NCBI GenBank assembly: GCA_039519185.1
Contig: CM076846.1
Location: forward strand, 149,434,605-149,498,604
DNA length: 64,000 nt
Reading direction: 5' to 3'
Source of the DNA: Astragalus membranaceus
Lineage: Eukaryota; Streptophyta; Magnoliopsida; Fabales; Fabaceae
Positions 42,901 through 54,207 of the stretch are shown one piece after another (positions within the stretch are counted from its first letter, which is position 1; every line of letters starts with the position of its first letter). Below the pieces are notes generated by a model, which worked only from the letters and a program-made list of their open reading frames with translations, was not told the origin of the DNA and made no database searches. Both the position numbers and the translations under genes were made by a program.

Positions 42901-43478
42901 GATAAGTGAACTGTGGTCCTTCAGAGCCCCAACGCTCCTTCAGCCCCCAGCGGCCCTTCAGACCCCCAGTGGTCCTCCAACACAGATCACACAGTCCTAA
43001 AACCCCTACCTTAAAAAACACCAACCCACAAACATTTTCTACACACACCAAGAACTACGTAGCTTTGAATTCTCCATCGCACCGGGAGATACGTAGGAGC
43101 GGGCCATGTCCCGTCAAGCACTTCTTTCTAAAAACCCTTTTTTTCCTTTCTCTACAAAAATAAAAAATTTTATTAAGTTCTTTAATTCATTTTCAATAAG
43201 AAATAAAGAGGCAAATTAGATATTTTTCAAGTCAACACACTAAAACCACATATTTAATTAAAGGTTCCCTCTCAGTAGAGAGGACGTGTGGGGTGCTAAC
43301 ACCTTCCCTGCGCGTAACCGACCCCCGAACCCTATTCTCTAGTTTCGCAAGACCAATCGCTTTCCAAAAAAGGTTTTCCTAATATTTTCCTTAATAAATA
43401 TTGGTGGCGGCTTCATTGTTTTTTAGAAAAGTTGTAAACGAGGAAGGCACTCCCTCGGGGACTTTTTCGGGCGCAACA
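39918..43478 (+). repeat. 3' LTR of the LARD-like element
   Basis: Near-identical to 30652-34211. Visible differences include cgtcgtcgc/cgccgtcgc, gtaacccct/gtaactcct, ttaaggcc/ttaagccc, agccccagcg/agccccaacg and ggcattccc/ggcactccc. Confidence 0.94.
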
Positions 43479-43483
43479 GCGCC

Positions 43484-44784
43484 CATCGCCCAGCAACACG
43501 CAACACACACACGCACTAGCGCCCTTGGCGCCCAGCGCCTGGCGCCTGGCGCCCAGCTCCTGGCAACACGCAACGCGCACACACACACACCCACCGAGAC
43601 AACTCCAAAATTGACGCGTGCAAAAGTAAAACCACTCGAGCCAAAATGCTTAAAATTGAAATTGGTCACGTAAATACAAAATATGGCACAGTAAAATATG
43701 CCCAGAATTTGAAATTGCACCCAAAATCCCATTTACGCACGCACAAGCAACGCCCAGTGAGACAACTCCAGAATTACACGTGCAAAGATAAAACCACTCG
43801 AGCCAAAAAGTTTAAAATTGAATTTGGGCAGACAAACACAAAAGTTGGCACGGTAAAATATGCCCAGAATTTGATTTTCACCCAAAACATCACATATGCG
43901 TACACAACACACACGCAACACACCATCACAGCACACACTGGCGCCCTTGGCGCCCAGCGCCTGGCGCCCAGCACACGACACACACACGCACACACACGCA
44001 GCTTGGCGCCCATGGCGCCCTGCTACAGTAACTGTGGAGCAAAACTTTCAAGCAACACCACCTATGGCGCCCTTGGCGCCCCTGAACAGTAATTTCAGCA
44101 TTTTTTCCAAATTTTTACATGATCAATCACAACACCAATTACAACAATCATGAACACATATAGAATCATCAAAAATCATCCACCAAACATTAAAATTCAG
44201 CAACATCACAAGCACACACATGGCGCCCTAGGCGCCCAAACACTAACATCGGATCTTTGAGCAACGAATTCATCAAACAACATGCTAATCGTAACAACAA
44301 CATGGAATCACGCATAATTCATACTCATGGATTAGATCTAAGCTATCCCTACTTAAAACCTATCATAGGACCTATTATATAGAAGGATAGAACTCCCCTT
44401 ACCTTGGATTCGAAGAGTAGAAGCCCTAGAGACAGTCACCACCAGAACCTCAGCAACAAAATCACGTTCCTCTTTTCTCCTTGGGTTCGCGACCTTCTTC
44501 TCCTCTTTCTCTTCTCTCCACGGCGCCTCTCTCTATTCCTCTCACAAATTCACAAATGATGGACAAAACCCTAACTCCACATGACCTAGCTAATTCGCAT
44601 ACTACATGGATCATGAGCTTGGGCTTTTCACTTAAGCCCAAGTTCATCTAATTGGCGCCTCCACCTTCTAATACCACCTACACCATTTTAACATAATTTC
44701 AATTAATTAAATTATATCCAATTAATTAAAATAAATTCCTAAATACTTAATTAAATAAATTAATTAAATACTTAGGGTGTTACA
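43484..44784 (-). repeat. 5' LTR of gypsy, segment after nested insertion
   Basis: Matches about 20890-22161 of the 3' LTR and ends GGGTGTTACA before the agtaa target duplication. Confidence 0.92.
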
Positions 44785-44811
44785 AGTAACATCATAAATA
44801 TTGCAAGTAAT

Positions 44812-45858
44812 GATTTTGTCATTTATCTTTCTTTGTCCCAAATTTGTCTTTTATGTTATAAATTTTTGACACGGTTACCCTTTTCTGTTATCCTCCATCG
44901 AACTCCATTAAAAAATGCCAATCTGCCATTACGGTGATGATGTGGCAATTACGGTGCTGACATTGTCTAAAATATTATCCAAATAATTTAAATTTATTTT
45001 TTGTTAAGAATAAAAAAATATTAAATTAGGTTTTCAATTCATCTTCTTCATTGAATTCACCTTCAAAGATCAGCATCATCATCAATCCAAAAACCCAGCA
45101 ACAGGGAAGAATAGAAGAAGTAGCGATTCATGACAATAAATCAAAGAATAGGGAAGAAATTAGGATCTCCACGCCTCCATCAAGATCTCACCCAAGATGA
45201 GTTCTCCACGCCTCCACCAACATCTCACCCATCTCAACAACTATTTCGTGATTCCTCTTCTTTATTCCCTCAATCCCACCTTAAAACCTAGTCACAAATT
45301 CCATAACCACTGGAACTACTAAATCGGCACCTGTAATCCCTATTCCCAATCCGTGAACTTTCCACCGCTAAAACCCAAAACGAAATCAAAAAATCTAACC
45401 CTAAAACCCAAAACGTAATCAAAGAATTGAAACCCAAATCAACATCGAACCTAGAAACCCACAACAAATCGAAGAGAGAAGTTGCAGAGAGAAGATGAAG
45501 CGATTCTGGGTTGCATATAGATGAAGTGGTTCTGTGTTGCAGAGAGATTAAGCAATTTTGTTGCAGAGAGAACATGAAGAGAGAAGAGAAGAGAAAAACC
45601 AATCTGTTTTTTGACAAATATGATTTTCTTTAATAAAATAATAAAATTAAAACTATGACTCAGCTGAAGATATGGACAGACACATCAGCTATTTAATGTC
45701 CACATTATCAAACTAACAGCCACACAAAAAAATAAAATAAAATAAAATAAAATAAAAGGAGTCTAATGCAAAATGTTAAAAAAAGGTTTATGTTAAATGA
45801 CTGATTTGGGACAAAAAAAAGATAAAAGACTAAATCGTTACCTGAAATTAAGTTAAGG
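44812..45858. mobile_element. Degraded MULE-like or MITE element
   Basis: The left end gattttgtcatttatcttt...tttgtcccaaat pairs, inverted, with the right end gatttagtcttttatcttt...tttgtcccaaat, about 75% alike over 50 bp. Both ends then carry diverged gatgtggca/cacatcagc-like boxes. The right terminus extends further (ggggtccttaacttaattt inverted) than the left, which seems truncated. No transposase and no sure target duplication. Confidence 0.5.
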
Positions 45859-46317
45859 ACCCCAAAAGCAATTTAACCATCAAAAAATTATGTTTTCTTG
45901 TAAAATTTTCATTTATAGGCAAATTTTAGCCGACAAAACTCAAGTAGGTTGTGTATGATACACGAGGTAACAAAACATGGGGAGTGAATTTCAAGAAATT
46001 TTGAATCGTTAGATGGGAACATCTCACTGAATCTTATTGCTCCTTCCCTATTGTATATTTTCTGTTGTCCTCTCACATATCTCACTGGAGACCAACCACC
46101 CACCACTCCACAACTCCCTCTCTTCCACTGCCCCTCCACCTCCCCAACTCCCTCCCTCATCTTGACATATATCCGCCATTCCTCTCCATTGTGCCCTCAT
46201 TTAAAATTCAGTTAAGGGACCTCGAGAGCAATTTTGTCAATATGTTAACAAAACAGAAAGAATTAGTATATATTTTAATACTTTTTCAAAATATCCAAAT
46301 ATGTCAATATGAATCAC
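45859..46317. other. Spacer with a piece of the dispersed repeat
   Basis: AT-rich; 46240-46300 matches the right part of the repeat at 4722-4790 (aacagaaagaatta...tattttaatac). No gene seen. Confidence 0.5.
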
Positions 46318-47235
46318 AAGGTTGCTAAGTTAGCAGAAGAATATTGTGAAGCTACATGGAATTCCCATGAGTATCATATGTGATCGTGATCCCAAGTTCA
46401 CATCACGATTCTGGAGAGCATTGAATATGGCTTTGGGAACCACGGTATGTTCTAGTACCGCTTATCATCCGCAAACGGACGGACAGGCTGAAAGGACAAT
46501 TCAGACTTTGGAAGATATGCTAAGAGCTTGTGTACTTGACAGTGGAGGCCGATGGGAGGATCATCTTCTTTTGGTGGAGTTTGTTTACAACAACAGTTAC
46601 CATTCTAGTATCGGAATGACTCCATATGAAGCATTGTATGGAAGGAAGTGTAGAGCACCATTGTGTTGGTGGGATGTCGGTGAACAAGGATTGTTGGGTC
46701 CTGATTTAGTCCGTAAGACTACTGGGAAGATCCGTCAGATTAGGGAACGGATGAAGACCGCTCAGAGTCGGAAAAAGAGTCACGCTGACAAAAGAAGAAG
46801 GCCATTGGAATTCGAAGAAGGAGATCATGTATTTCTGAGACTTTCTCCAACTATTGGTACCGGTATAGCATTGCGAGCGAAGAAGCTCAGTCCTCGGTAT
46901 GTTGGACCTTTTCAGATTATCGAGCGAGTTGGGCCAGTAGCATACCGCATTGCCTTACCTCCAGCTTTGTCTAGACTACATGATGTATTTCATGTATCGC
47001 AGTTAAGAAAATACATTCCCGATCCGAGTCAGCCGTTGAGTTATGAGACGATTGACATCCGACCGGATTTGTCTTATCAGCCTAATCCAATCCGAATCAT
47101 CGAACGTGGCGAAAAAGCGCTCCGAACGAGACCAATTCCTATTGTCAAAGTGCTTTGGGATGGTGCTCACCTGACGAAGCGACATGGGAAGTAGAGGAAA
47201 ACATGCGGGTGGAATATCCCCATCTTTTCGATTGA
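46318..47235 (+). pseudogene. Ty3/gypsy integrase fragment, frameshifted
   Basis: The C-terminal part of a gypsy pol of a family different from the 19664 element. A frameshift near 46344 separates KLAEEY from KLHGIP. The frame then runs with IICDRDPKFTS and STAYHPQTDGQAERTIQ (integrase core, catalytic D and E context), NNSYHSSIGMTPYEALYG, and DVFHVSQLRKYIPDP. One or two bases are missing near 47170, so ATWEVEENMR lies in another frame before the stop at 47233-47235. After it comes gaggacaaaatttt, the usual leader into the polypurine tract. No LTR or upstream pol domain was found, so it is a truncated relic. Confidence 0.9.
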
Positions 47236-47798
47236 AGTGTGTTTGGTTCAATTTTGAGGACAAAATTTTAAAAAATTGGGGTCATAATAAAATTAATTAG
47301 CTAATTTGAATAATTAGGCCTAATTGATTATGGGTAATAGCTATTTTAATTATCAATATTAGGAGTTTGTGCATTGATGAATTAAATGTGTACTTGATAA
47401 TTGCAGGTTTGCCACTGGATTGATTGGTATTAAAGAGAACACTAAATTTACAATATTTGGCCTGGAACATGTTGTAGATGAAGCAGCGATTCTTTGGAGC
47501 TAACTCGTTGAGGTGTGTTTTGCAAATTTCATTGTTGTATGTGATTTTTTTCTCCTCGCTTCTTATCATACTCACTACAGCTTAGTGCCAGAACTAGCTT
47601 ATTGTCTAAAATAGATTAGAGGTAGTTTATTGTATTTGGTTGTGAAAATCTGTTTATTGTGTTTGTCTTTGAAGTCAGATATTTCCCACATGACTACTGC
47701 CTCTCCCTTGGCCGTTGGTGACTGCTGCAATGGCAATAATTAAATATATATGAAGTATGAAACACGTATTGTCCACTAAAATGATTAAATCAGAACCT
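47236..47798. other. Flank between gypsy relic and Pack-CACTA
   Basis: Mostly AT-rich. A possible exon (about 47407-47512, opened by ttgcag) reads FATGLIGIKENTKFTIFG before a stop; it is not recognised. The cct target duplication of the next element is at 47796-47798. Confidence 0.35.
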
Positions 47799-48755
47799 CA
47801 CTACAACATTTAGACCCTATGGCAACGGTCGAAAACCGTTGCCGAATGCCGAAAAACCGTTGCCATTACCTTTGGCAAAGGTTTTGAAACCGCTGTTGTT
47901 TCGAGCGTTGCCTAAACTAAAGGCAACGGTTTTTGTGACCAAAGACAACGGAAACCTAAAACTATTGCCATTGGTAACTTAAAGGAAACGGTTTTTATTT
48001 TCACACAATGGCAACAGGCACAAACCGTTGCCAGCTATGGCAACACCTAAAAACCGTTGCTAGATATGACAACACTAAAAAACCGTTGTCATAGATTAAA
48101 ACTGTTGTTGTAGATTAAAACCGTTGTCGTAGAAAAAACCGTTGCCATAGATTAAAACCGTCGTCGTTTATAGAATAAAACCGTTGCTTGATATAAAACT
48201 GTTGCTATTCTCTAGTAAATACAACAGTTTAAAACCGTTGCCATAGATTGTAAAAAAAGAAAAAAAAATTACAGAAAAAATAGAGGTCCAATTCAATGAA
48301 TTCATTCCTTCCCAACAAAAGAGTTGTGTGATATCACTCAAATTTAATGAATCAATTAATTATACAATCCAACAAAAACATGATCTATCTAGGGTTTTTC
48401 CTAAATTCCTTCCAGATAGTAACTAACTAACTTCTGTGTACAGAAACATCTAATGCAAAGGTAACTAACTAAAATCCCTGCTTCTTAATATTCAGTATAT
48501 ATATATCGTGATGTCCGATGTCCACAAAGTCAGATTGTCTCGGAGAGGCTGCATGATCAATGTACTGTCCTTGTATGACTCTTCACCCAATGTGTCAAGC
48601 TCAGAGATTGCCTCATCAAATGCCTGCCATAGTTAAGCATTTTTCACAAATCATCAAAGTGAAGAAAAAGGCGGGCACAGGACTTTTTAAAAAAACAAGT
48701 CAGAGTTTTTAGCTCCATCAAAAATGACATGGGAAGTGCAGCGTAAACAACATAT

Positions 48756-48756
<1 letters not shown>

Positions 48757-48814
<58 letters not shown>
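48757..48814. repeat. (AT)n microsatellite
   Basis: Uninterrupted at dinucleotide run. Similar runs are at 58558-58602 and 60292-60347. Confidence 0.95.
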
Positions 48815-48816
<2 letters not shown>

Positions 48817-49086
48817 ATCTTGTACAATAATAAAAGAGCAAATTGCCAATGAACAAACAGTACTGAAATCAGTATCACAGTGCAAAGTTCAATCTGAAAA
48901 AAATAACTAAATTCATACGGCATCTTCAAAAAGGGTTAATGAAATTATGGTCAATGAATTATATTTAAAAATGATTTCCAAAGCAATTTTCACTACAGAT
49001 TCATGAACAACCAGCTGATAAAAAAATAATTTTGCAATAACAAACTGTGATCAAAGACTGATATCTATATTCTAGTATAACAAGTC

Positions 49087-50341
49087 AGCACAATTGAACA
49101 CTAACTGCCACCGCTGGGAGGGGGGGGCTCCTCCCTCCCCGGTTTCTTCCCCTCTCCTCTCAGTGCTCCTTCGCCCTGCTGTCGCTATTGGCTTCGGTCT
49201 GGTTGAGTCTGTTCCTCTGATCTGCGCTTTCTCTGTGTTTCTCTTTTGGATCTGTTGGATATGTTGTTAAGCGATTTGGATCTCTTCGCGATCTGGATCT
49301 GGATAAGTTCATGTGCCGTCGCCGTTTCGTGGTTGGATCTTCGACTTCGGCTGTTCCGGTGGCTGTAAATTAATAAAAATGGGTTGGGCGCTGCTTGGGT
49401 TGGAACCGCCGTGGGGGCTCCCTTTCCTCGGATCTGATCTCCTCTGTGACGTCCACAGCCTCTCCCCCGAGGCGTTGATGGTCGGATCTCCCTGTTGGTG
49501 GATCTGCGCGCTTTTGGAGGTACTATGGAGTGCTTCTGTTCGCGGTGGTTTGTGGCTCTGTTAGCGCAGGGGTTGGTTCTGATGCGGTGTTTTGCGGTGT
49601 TTCGCGGTGGTTCACGGTGGTTTGTCTGATGTTCGCAATGGTGGCTGTCGTTTCAGACTTTGGACCCGCAGACACGCCTCCTCTCCGTTTGTCGTGGGCA
49701 CTTCTCCCTGTCGCTCGCAGTTTTGCTTGATTGTGCCACGGTGTTGGCCGGGGGCGCAACGCCGCGGTGGTGGTTGGTGTCTCGGCTACCTCGATCAAGC
49801 TAGGTGTTGTCGCGGTGTTGGCCGGTAGCTCGACTTCGCGATGGTGGATGCAGTCACGGCGCCGGATGTCTAGGGGTGTGCTGTCGGTGGGTGCTGATTC
49901 GATAGTTTGTACCTTGTCGGACGCCAGATTGCAGTTTGCAGATCGCCGGGCTCCCCCCCTTTGCCTTCTCCTTCTTTGCCCCCTCCCAATCGTCTCCGGG
50001 CCTCCACCTCTAACCTCGATGCTTTGTGATGTGCTTAATGTGAGGATAGCGAGGTGATACAGGCTGTTGTGGTTTGGAGTGTGAGTACAGGAGGTGGTGG
50101 GTGGAGGTTGTGTGGGGACTCTCAGGTGTTGCTCTGCCTCCTTTCGGGTTTTTTGTTCGCCTTAAAATTTCTTCCATTAGAGTTCTATGGTTGTTTATTT
50201 TAGAGGCCTTGTTGGGCATTCTATTATTGTCCTTATTACCAAGGGTTTTGGTCTAGTCCCCCTTGTGCTTTTTATATCTCTCTTTATTTTATTAATAAAT
50301 TCGGGCTGAGTGCCTGTTTGATTAAAAACAAAAGCACAATT
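49087..50341 (+). mobile_element. LINE-like retroposon with 9-bp target duplication
   Basis: The 9-mer agcacaatt stands at 49087-49095 and 50333-50341. The 1.24-kb insert starts with a G-run and GC-rich, CT-rich sequence like a plant L1 5' region and ends tttattaataaattcgggct...gattaaaaacaaaa, like an L1 3' UTR with an impure A tail. No ORF1/ORF2 domain is seen. It is probably an internally deleted or non-autonomous L1 derivative. It entered the 14-3-3 intron, before or after capture. Confidence 0.75.
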
Positions 50342-50846
50342 TATTCATTGAAGATCAACTGAGACATACCAAAAAGGAACATCAAGGATGACAACAACAA
50401 AGCTTATCCTACGGCAGTCAACAAGTAAAGATATATGCCTGCTTCGCTAGATTACAAGCACGATCCGGTGAGTTAAGGATTTCATAATAGAACACAGAAA
50501 AGTTGAGTGCAAGACCCAGTCTAATCGGGTGGGTAGGGGCCAATTCAGCAAGAGCAATATCCTGCATAAAGTAAGCACAAATTTTGAGTTGAGTAACTAA
50601 CTAATACTATTCCACAACAGCTTTCAAAAAACCTGTAAATATCACATCAGGATAAATGTACAATGCGCATACAATTAGCTAGAGTAATAAGTAAATGCAT
50701 ATGCATATACCTGAGCAGATTTGTAAGCTAACAAAGTACTCTCTGCAGCTTCTTTTCTTTCAGCGCCAGTCTTGAACTCAGCAAGGTACCTATGATAGTC
50801 ACCCTTCATTTTAAGGTATACAGAACAAAGAATGATATTTACACAT

Positions 50847-51075
50847 GGACATATGCATATTTGCTTCTTCAATTGGTTCATATTTATAACATTGTATGGA
50901 TATACAGCATAAATAGTGTATACAGAACAAAGAATGATATTTACCTGTCTCAAAAGGAAAATGGATAAAACGGACTCACAATGGAACAAAAGTTTGAGCG
51001 ACGGTTCTGCCCTCATGAGAAACAGAAACACTCGATGCACTGGTCTTTGTACTCTCCACCGCTGGGACACGGACT
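50847..51075 (-). other. Unassigned exon-like piece in Pack-CACTA
   Basis: A 26-bp stretch (tatacagaacaaagaatgat...) occurs at about 50817-50843 and again at about 50919-50944, a local duplication. Minus strand 51075-50947 could be an exon ending GAGACAG|GTAAAT, but I recognise no protein in it. Confidence 0.3.
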
Positions 51076-51524
51076 CGGAGAACTAACTTATTTTACTGCT
51101 TTTATTTTCCATACTAACTCTATGCACAGCAATACATACTCAGTAAGTTCCAGGTTTGTCAGTCCACCAAACATTATAACAAACACATGTTCAAAACAAT
51201 AAATCAATAAAAATGAAACCCGGTAAAGACTGGATAGCAACAGTAATTATAATTTTCAATTAATTTGTTGTGCATCCAAAGTAACTACCTGTTATTCATG
51301 ACATTGGAATACTTAAACAAATACTTCTTTTAAAGCAAAAAGGTACCATATTAAAGAGGAGGTAAGCAAGGAGTCGTGGTAGATTAGTAGCCATTTTGTT
51401 TGTAAAATCTTACACCATGGAAATCCTAATTTGGCAATATGAAAACTTGAATTAGAATATTTCTTAGAAGAGTAGCCTGAAAACCATTCACATGTGTTTT
51501 GTCAAATGCTATACATACCTCAGA

Positions 51525-53135
51525 CATTATAACCCAGGGAACTAGTCCCATTCCAATTGAAAATGCTGCTATGTATATCTGGTTAAAAATCGGTGTTAAA
51601 AAATTATATAATTTCAGTTCAAACTGTACTTTGAGTTTGAAGAATATGTAATTTAACTAACTTTTTAGTAATACAAAAGGGAGTCAAATATTTTCAGAAA
51701 AGACTTACGAGCACGCCAGCAAATGCTAATATTGGTACCCACTCAAGCAATAAGCTTTGATCTTGATCCATGGAATCATACATCAGAATTTTAGAATTGC
51801 ACAATTGAGATATATACACTATAATCTATGGAGAAAATATGATTATTGAAAACTTGCCTTGAGAAAGAAAGCAATTCCAGTCATAAAGCACCCTAAAAAT
51901 GTTCCACTTGCCGAAGCCTACAAACATATAAGCACTTCTATTAGGCATAAAAATAAAAAACTCTTATTCCCCCTTACTTTTTAATGGTATTATAAAAGAT
52001 TTAAATGTTTGGAAATTAGTTTATTTACCATTATAAGTGGTCTTCTACCAGACTTATCCATCAAAATGGCTCCCAATACAGTGAAAGGAACCTCTGCCAG
52101 TCATTTTAACACATGAATTCCAAACAAAAAGTGCAGTTAAATGATAAATGCCTGAGAAATCCATATAGGGATCAACAACCTACATACAAGCATAGGCTAT
52201 GGTGCCAATTTGTTCTGAAGAAAATCCTTCAAATCAAGTTGTAGGACAATAAATATAAATATAAAGAAAGAGAGCTACTTTGATTTTTCAAAATCAACAT
52301 GTAATTTTTTTCCGCTTACCGGCTGCTACAAAAGTCTCTGCTGTATAGAATCCAATACCATTAATTCCCACAGACTGTTAACATACCATTAATTCCCACA
52401 GACTGTTAACATACCATTAACCCAACCCCAATCTGAATCATTTCATACAGTTAGAAATTTCTAAGTGTTTACAATACTTGATTGAGTTTGTTCCAGAGAA
52501 GCATGTTACTTACAACCACAGAGCGCAAATGTTTGTTCTGGAACAAATCCAGAAGCCTAGTTTTAGGAAGGCTTTGAAGTGTTTCGATATAATCCTATTC
52601 ACAAAAAGAAAGTCAGCTTAGCTTACCAAACATGTCGAATTCATTAGCAAACATTTCAAAGATGTTGAATCAGTTAAGGGAAGTTGGGAAGTACGAGAAT
52701 TTCATCAGCTTCATGAGAAATATCAACATTGTTTCCTCTAAGTTTCCTTAAAGCTACTTGAAATTCTTTTTCAAGGCCAACCTTAGCCTGAAAACAAAAA
52801 TAGTATAGTAATTTGCATTGCAGACTCCCTCTTATGTTACATAGGACAAGTTTAGGCTTTAGATTCAAGATTAATGTTTACCAGCCATCTGGGAGACTCA
52901 GGGATAAAGCACAAACCAATCAGCAAGGAAATGCAAGGAACAAGCCCTTCAAAGTTCAAGCCAACTCCAATAGTTAGAACTCTTAATCCTTAATTGCTAA
53001 CCAAATGCAATAGTTAAAAGCTAATATCATAAGTTACCTGCCTGTGCTAATTCTCTCCAACTTAAAACACTTCCTATTAAGAATGAGCATGATGCTCCAA
53101 TAACAATCAACATACTGAGAGACTTTCAGATGCAG
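51525..53135 (-). pseudogene. Captured ERD6-like sugar transporter gene fragment
   Basis: ERD6-like proteins are 12-helix MFS monosaccharide carriers, mostly vacuolar. Collinear exons on the minus strand: about 53130-53040 LIVIGASCSFLIGSV and SWRELAQAG; about 52960-52885 LVPCISLLIGLCFIPESPRW; about 52790-52685 VGLEKEFQVALRKLRGNN; about 52595-52515 DYIETLQSLPKTRLLDLF; about 52385-52318 QSVGINGIGFYTAETFVAAG; about 52220-52180 SSEQIGTIAYAC; about 52110-52030 PFTVLGAILMDKSGRRPL; about 51915-51853 ASGTFLGCFMTGIAFFL; about 51770-51715 LEWVPILAFAGVL; about 51580-51525 IYIAAFSIGMGLVPWVIMSE. ESPRWL and DKSGRRPL are MFS sugar-transporter signatures. The N-terminal helices and everything after VMSE are missing. 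A 28-bp tandem duplication (52357-52412) disrupts one exon edge. It cannot make a working carrier. Confidence 0.9.
52357..52412. repeat. 28-bp tandem duplication in the transporter fragment
   Basis: accattaattcccacagact plus gttaacat occurs twice in a row over the start of the QSVGING exon. Confidence 0.85.
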
Positions 53136-53393
53136 CACCGACAGCGTCTCATTGCGACGGCGAACTCCAGCTAGCTTTTGTCTTTCTAGAAAGAAGAAAA
53201 CGAATAGAAACACTAAAATAAACCTTGAAAGATACAAAAGAAGCATAGAAACAATTTTAGAAGTAGTTTTTGCACCTTTCTTAGTAGGTAATACAAGCAT
53301 CAGAAAAAAAATCCCAAATAATGAAAGCGCTGTGAGGGAGAGAGAGATAGAGGCGGCGAGTTTTGAACCAGAAATTGCTCGGTATGAAAGCGC

Positions 53394-53399
<6 letters not shown>

Positions 53400-53432
<33 letters not shown>
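53400..53432. repeat. (GA)n microsatellite
   Basis: Simple run inside the Pack-CACTA right arm. The 146-codon frame around it (53152-53592) is low complexity. Confidence 0.9.
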
Positions 53433-53435
<3 letters not shown>

Positions 53436-54207
53436 ACCACAGAGAGCAAAACCACCTCTGGTGAGTTCGCTAAAATCGGTTGAAAACCAGAGAGAGGGGA
53501 AAACCACAGAGAGAGGAATGAACCTGAAAAATGCGGACGAGATGGTTGAAACACTGCGTGTGAAACCAGAAAAACGCGAAGGAGAGGGCTGAGTTGCAAC
53601 GCTGTGTGTGAATTTGTGATTTTAGGGTTTAGGTGTGGGTGAGTTCGAGAGATACAGGGCATAGTGAGGGTGAGTTCACGCTAATTTCAGAGAAAGGGAT
53701 TTTAGGGTTCAAGGGTGAGTTCATACTAATTTCAGGAAGGGAATTTTTCTATTTTTGTTTAAGTTTGATGTTTTTGTGTGAATTTTTGGTGTTTGATTTT
53801 TTGTTTTGCACCAAAAAACTTGTGAAATCTGAAAAACGCGCTAGAACTTAGCGCCCAAATTTTTTTAGTTTTGTAATAATGTCCATATGACAACGGTTTT
53901 CAATTGTTGCGTAAATATCAAATGGAAAACTGTTGCTGTTGACCTTTTGGGAACGGTTTTGAACCGTTGCCATAGAAAAAAAAAACTGAAAAAAATGGAA
54001 TCAACAACAGGGTAAAAAAACCGTTGCCATTGGTATCTATGGCAACAGTTTTTTAAGTGTTGCAATTTTAGGCGTTGCCATAGGGTCAAAATGTTGTAGT
54101 GCCTATTTCAGTCTGCTAAACAAACTTTTAAGTTTAATTTATAATTATTCCTTCTTTTGATTACTCATTGCAATAAAATTAAGATTGTATCTAAATTTTG
54201 TTGACAG

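Larger units (their letters stand above)
30652..43478 (+). mobile_element. 12.8-kb non-autonomous LTR retrotransposon (LARD-like), Ogre/Tat-like
   Basis: Two ~3.56-kb LTRs (30652-34211 and 39918-43478) start TGTTATACCCCAATTTTGTC and end TTTTTCGGGCGCAACA. The 5-bp duplication gcgcc is on each side (30647-30651, 43479-43483). The 5.7-kb interior has no gag, protease, RT or integrase. By eye the LTRs differ at only about 10-20 positions, so insertion is recent. It depends on proteins from an autonomous relative. The primer-binding site and purine tract set the plus orientation. Confidence 0.95.
19664..44784 (-). mobile_element. Ty3/gypsy LTR retrotransposon with two large nested insertions
   Basis: The LTRs run TGTAACACCC...GGGTGTTACA. 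The 5-bp duplication agtaa flanks the whole element (19659-19663 and 44785-44789). Gag-pol is on the minus strand, so the 5' LTR is the right one (29405-30651 plus 43484-44784) and the 3' LTR is 19664-22161. A solo LTR interrupts reverse transcriptase (24423-27155) and a 12.8-kb LTR element interrupts the 5' LTR (30652-43478). Without these and their 5-bp duplications the element is about 9.5 kb. A gag frameshift and the insertions make it inactive. Confidence 0.95.
48488..50830 (-). pseudogene. Captured 14-3-3 protein gene fragment (three exons)
   Basis: 14-3-3 proteins are dimeric phosphoserine-binding adaptors. Three collinear exons are visible. About 50823-50711: YLKMKGDYHRYLAEF, ending TLLAYKSAQ before a GT donor. 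50561-50439: DIALAELAPTHPIRLGLA through SPDRACNLAKQ, after a proper AG, with a GC in place of GT after it. 48623 to about 48510: AFDEAISELDTLGEESYKD through LTLWTSDIT, after a proper AG, then reading into AT repeat and a stop. Together they cover helices 5-9, roughly the C-terminal half; the N-terminal half (dimer interface) is missing. One change from the family consensus is visible: MQPLRDN instead of MQLLRDN. A LINE-like insert lies in the intron between the last two exons. Retained introns show DNA-level capture. It may be transcribed within the element, but there is no start or complete protein. Confidence 0.9.
47799..54101. mobile_element. Pack-CACTA element carrying two captured gene fragments
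   Basis: The ends are CACTACAACATTTAGACCC and, inverted, CACTACAACATTTTGACCC, with the 3-bp duplication cct outside each (47796-47798, 54102-54104). Both ends are lined with direct and inverted copies of CAACGGTTTT / AAACCGTTGCC (47820-48260 and 53885-54080). The 6.3-kb element encodes no transposase. Between the subterminal arrays it holds introns and exons of an ERD6-like sugar transporter and of a 14-3-3 gene, both on the minus strand, plus a LINE-like insertion. Mobilisation would need a CACTA transposase in trans; the tnp2 element at 1-3407 has the same first nine bases but different subterminal repeats. Confidence 0.93.

Noticed and set aside
50847..51075. Fourth 14-3-3 exon
   Set aside because: Translated frames do not resemble the 14-3-3 N-terminal half.
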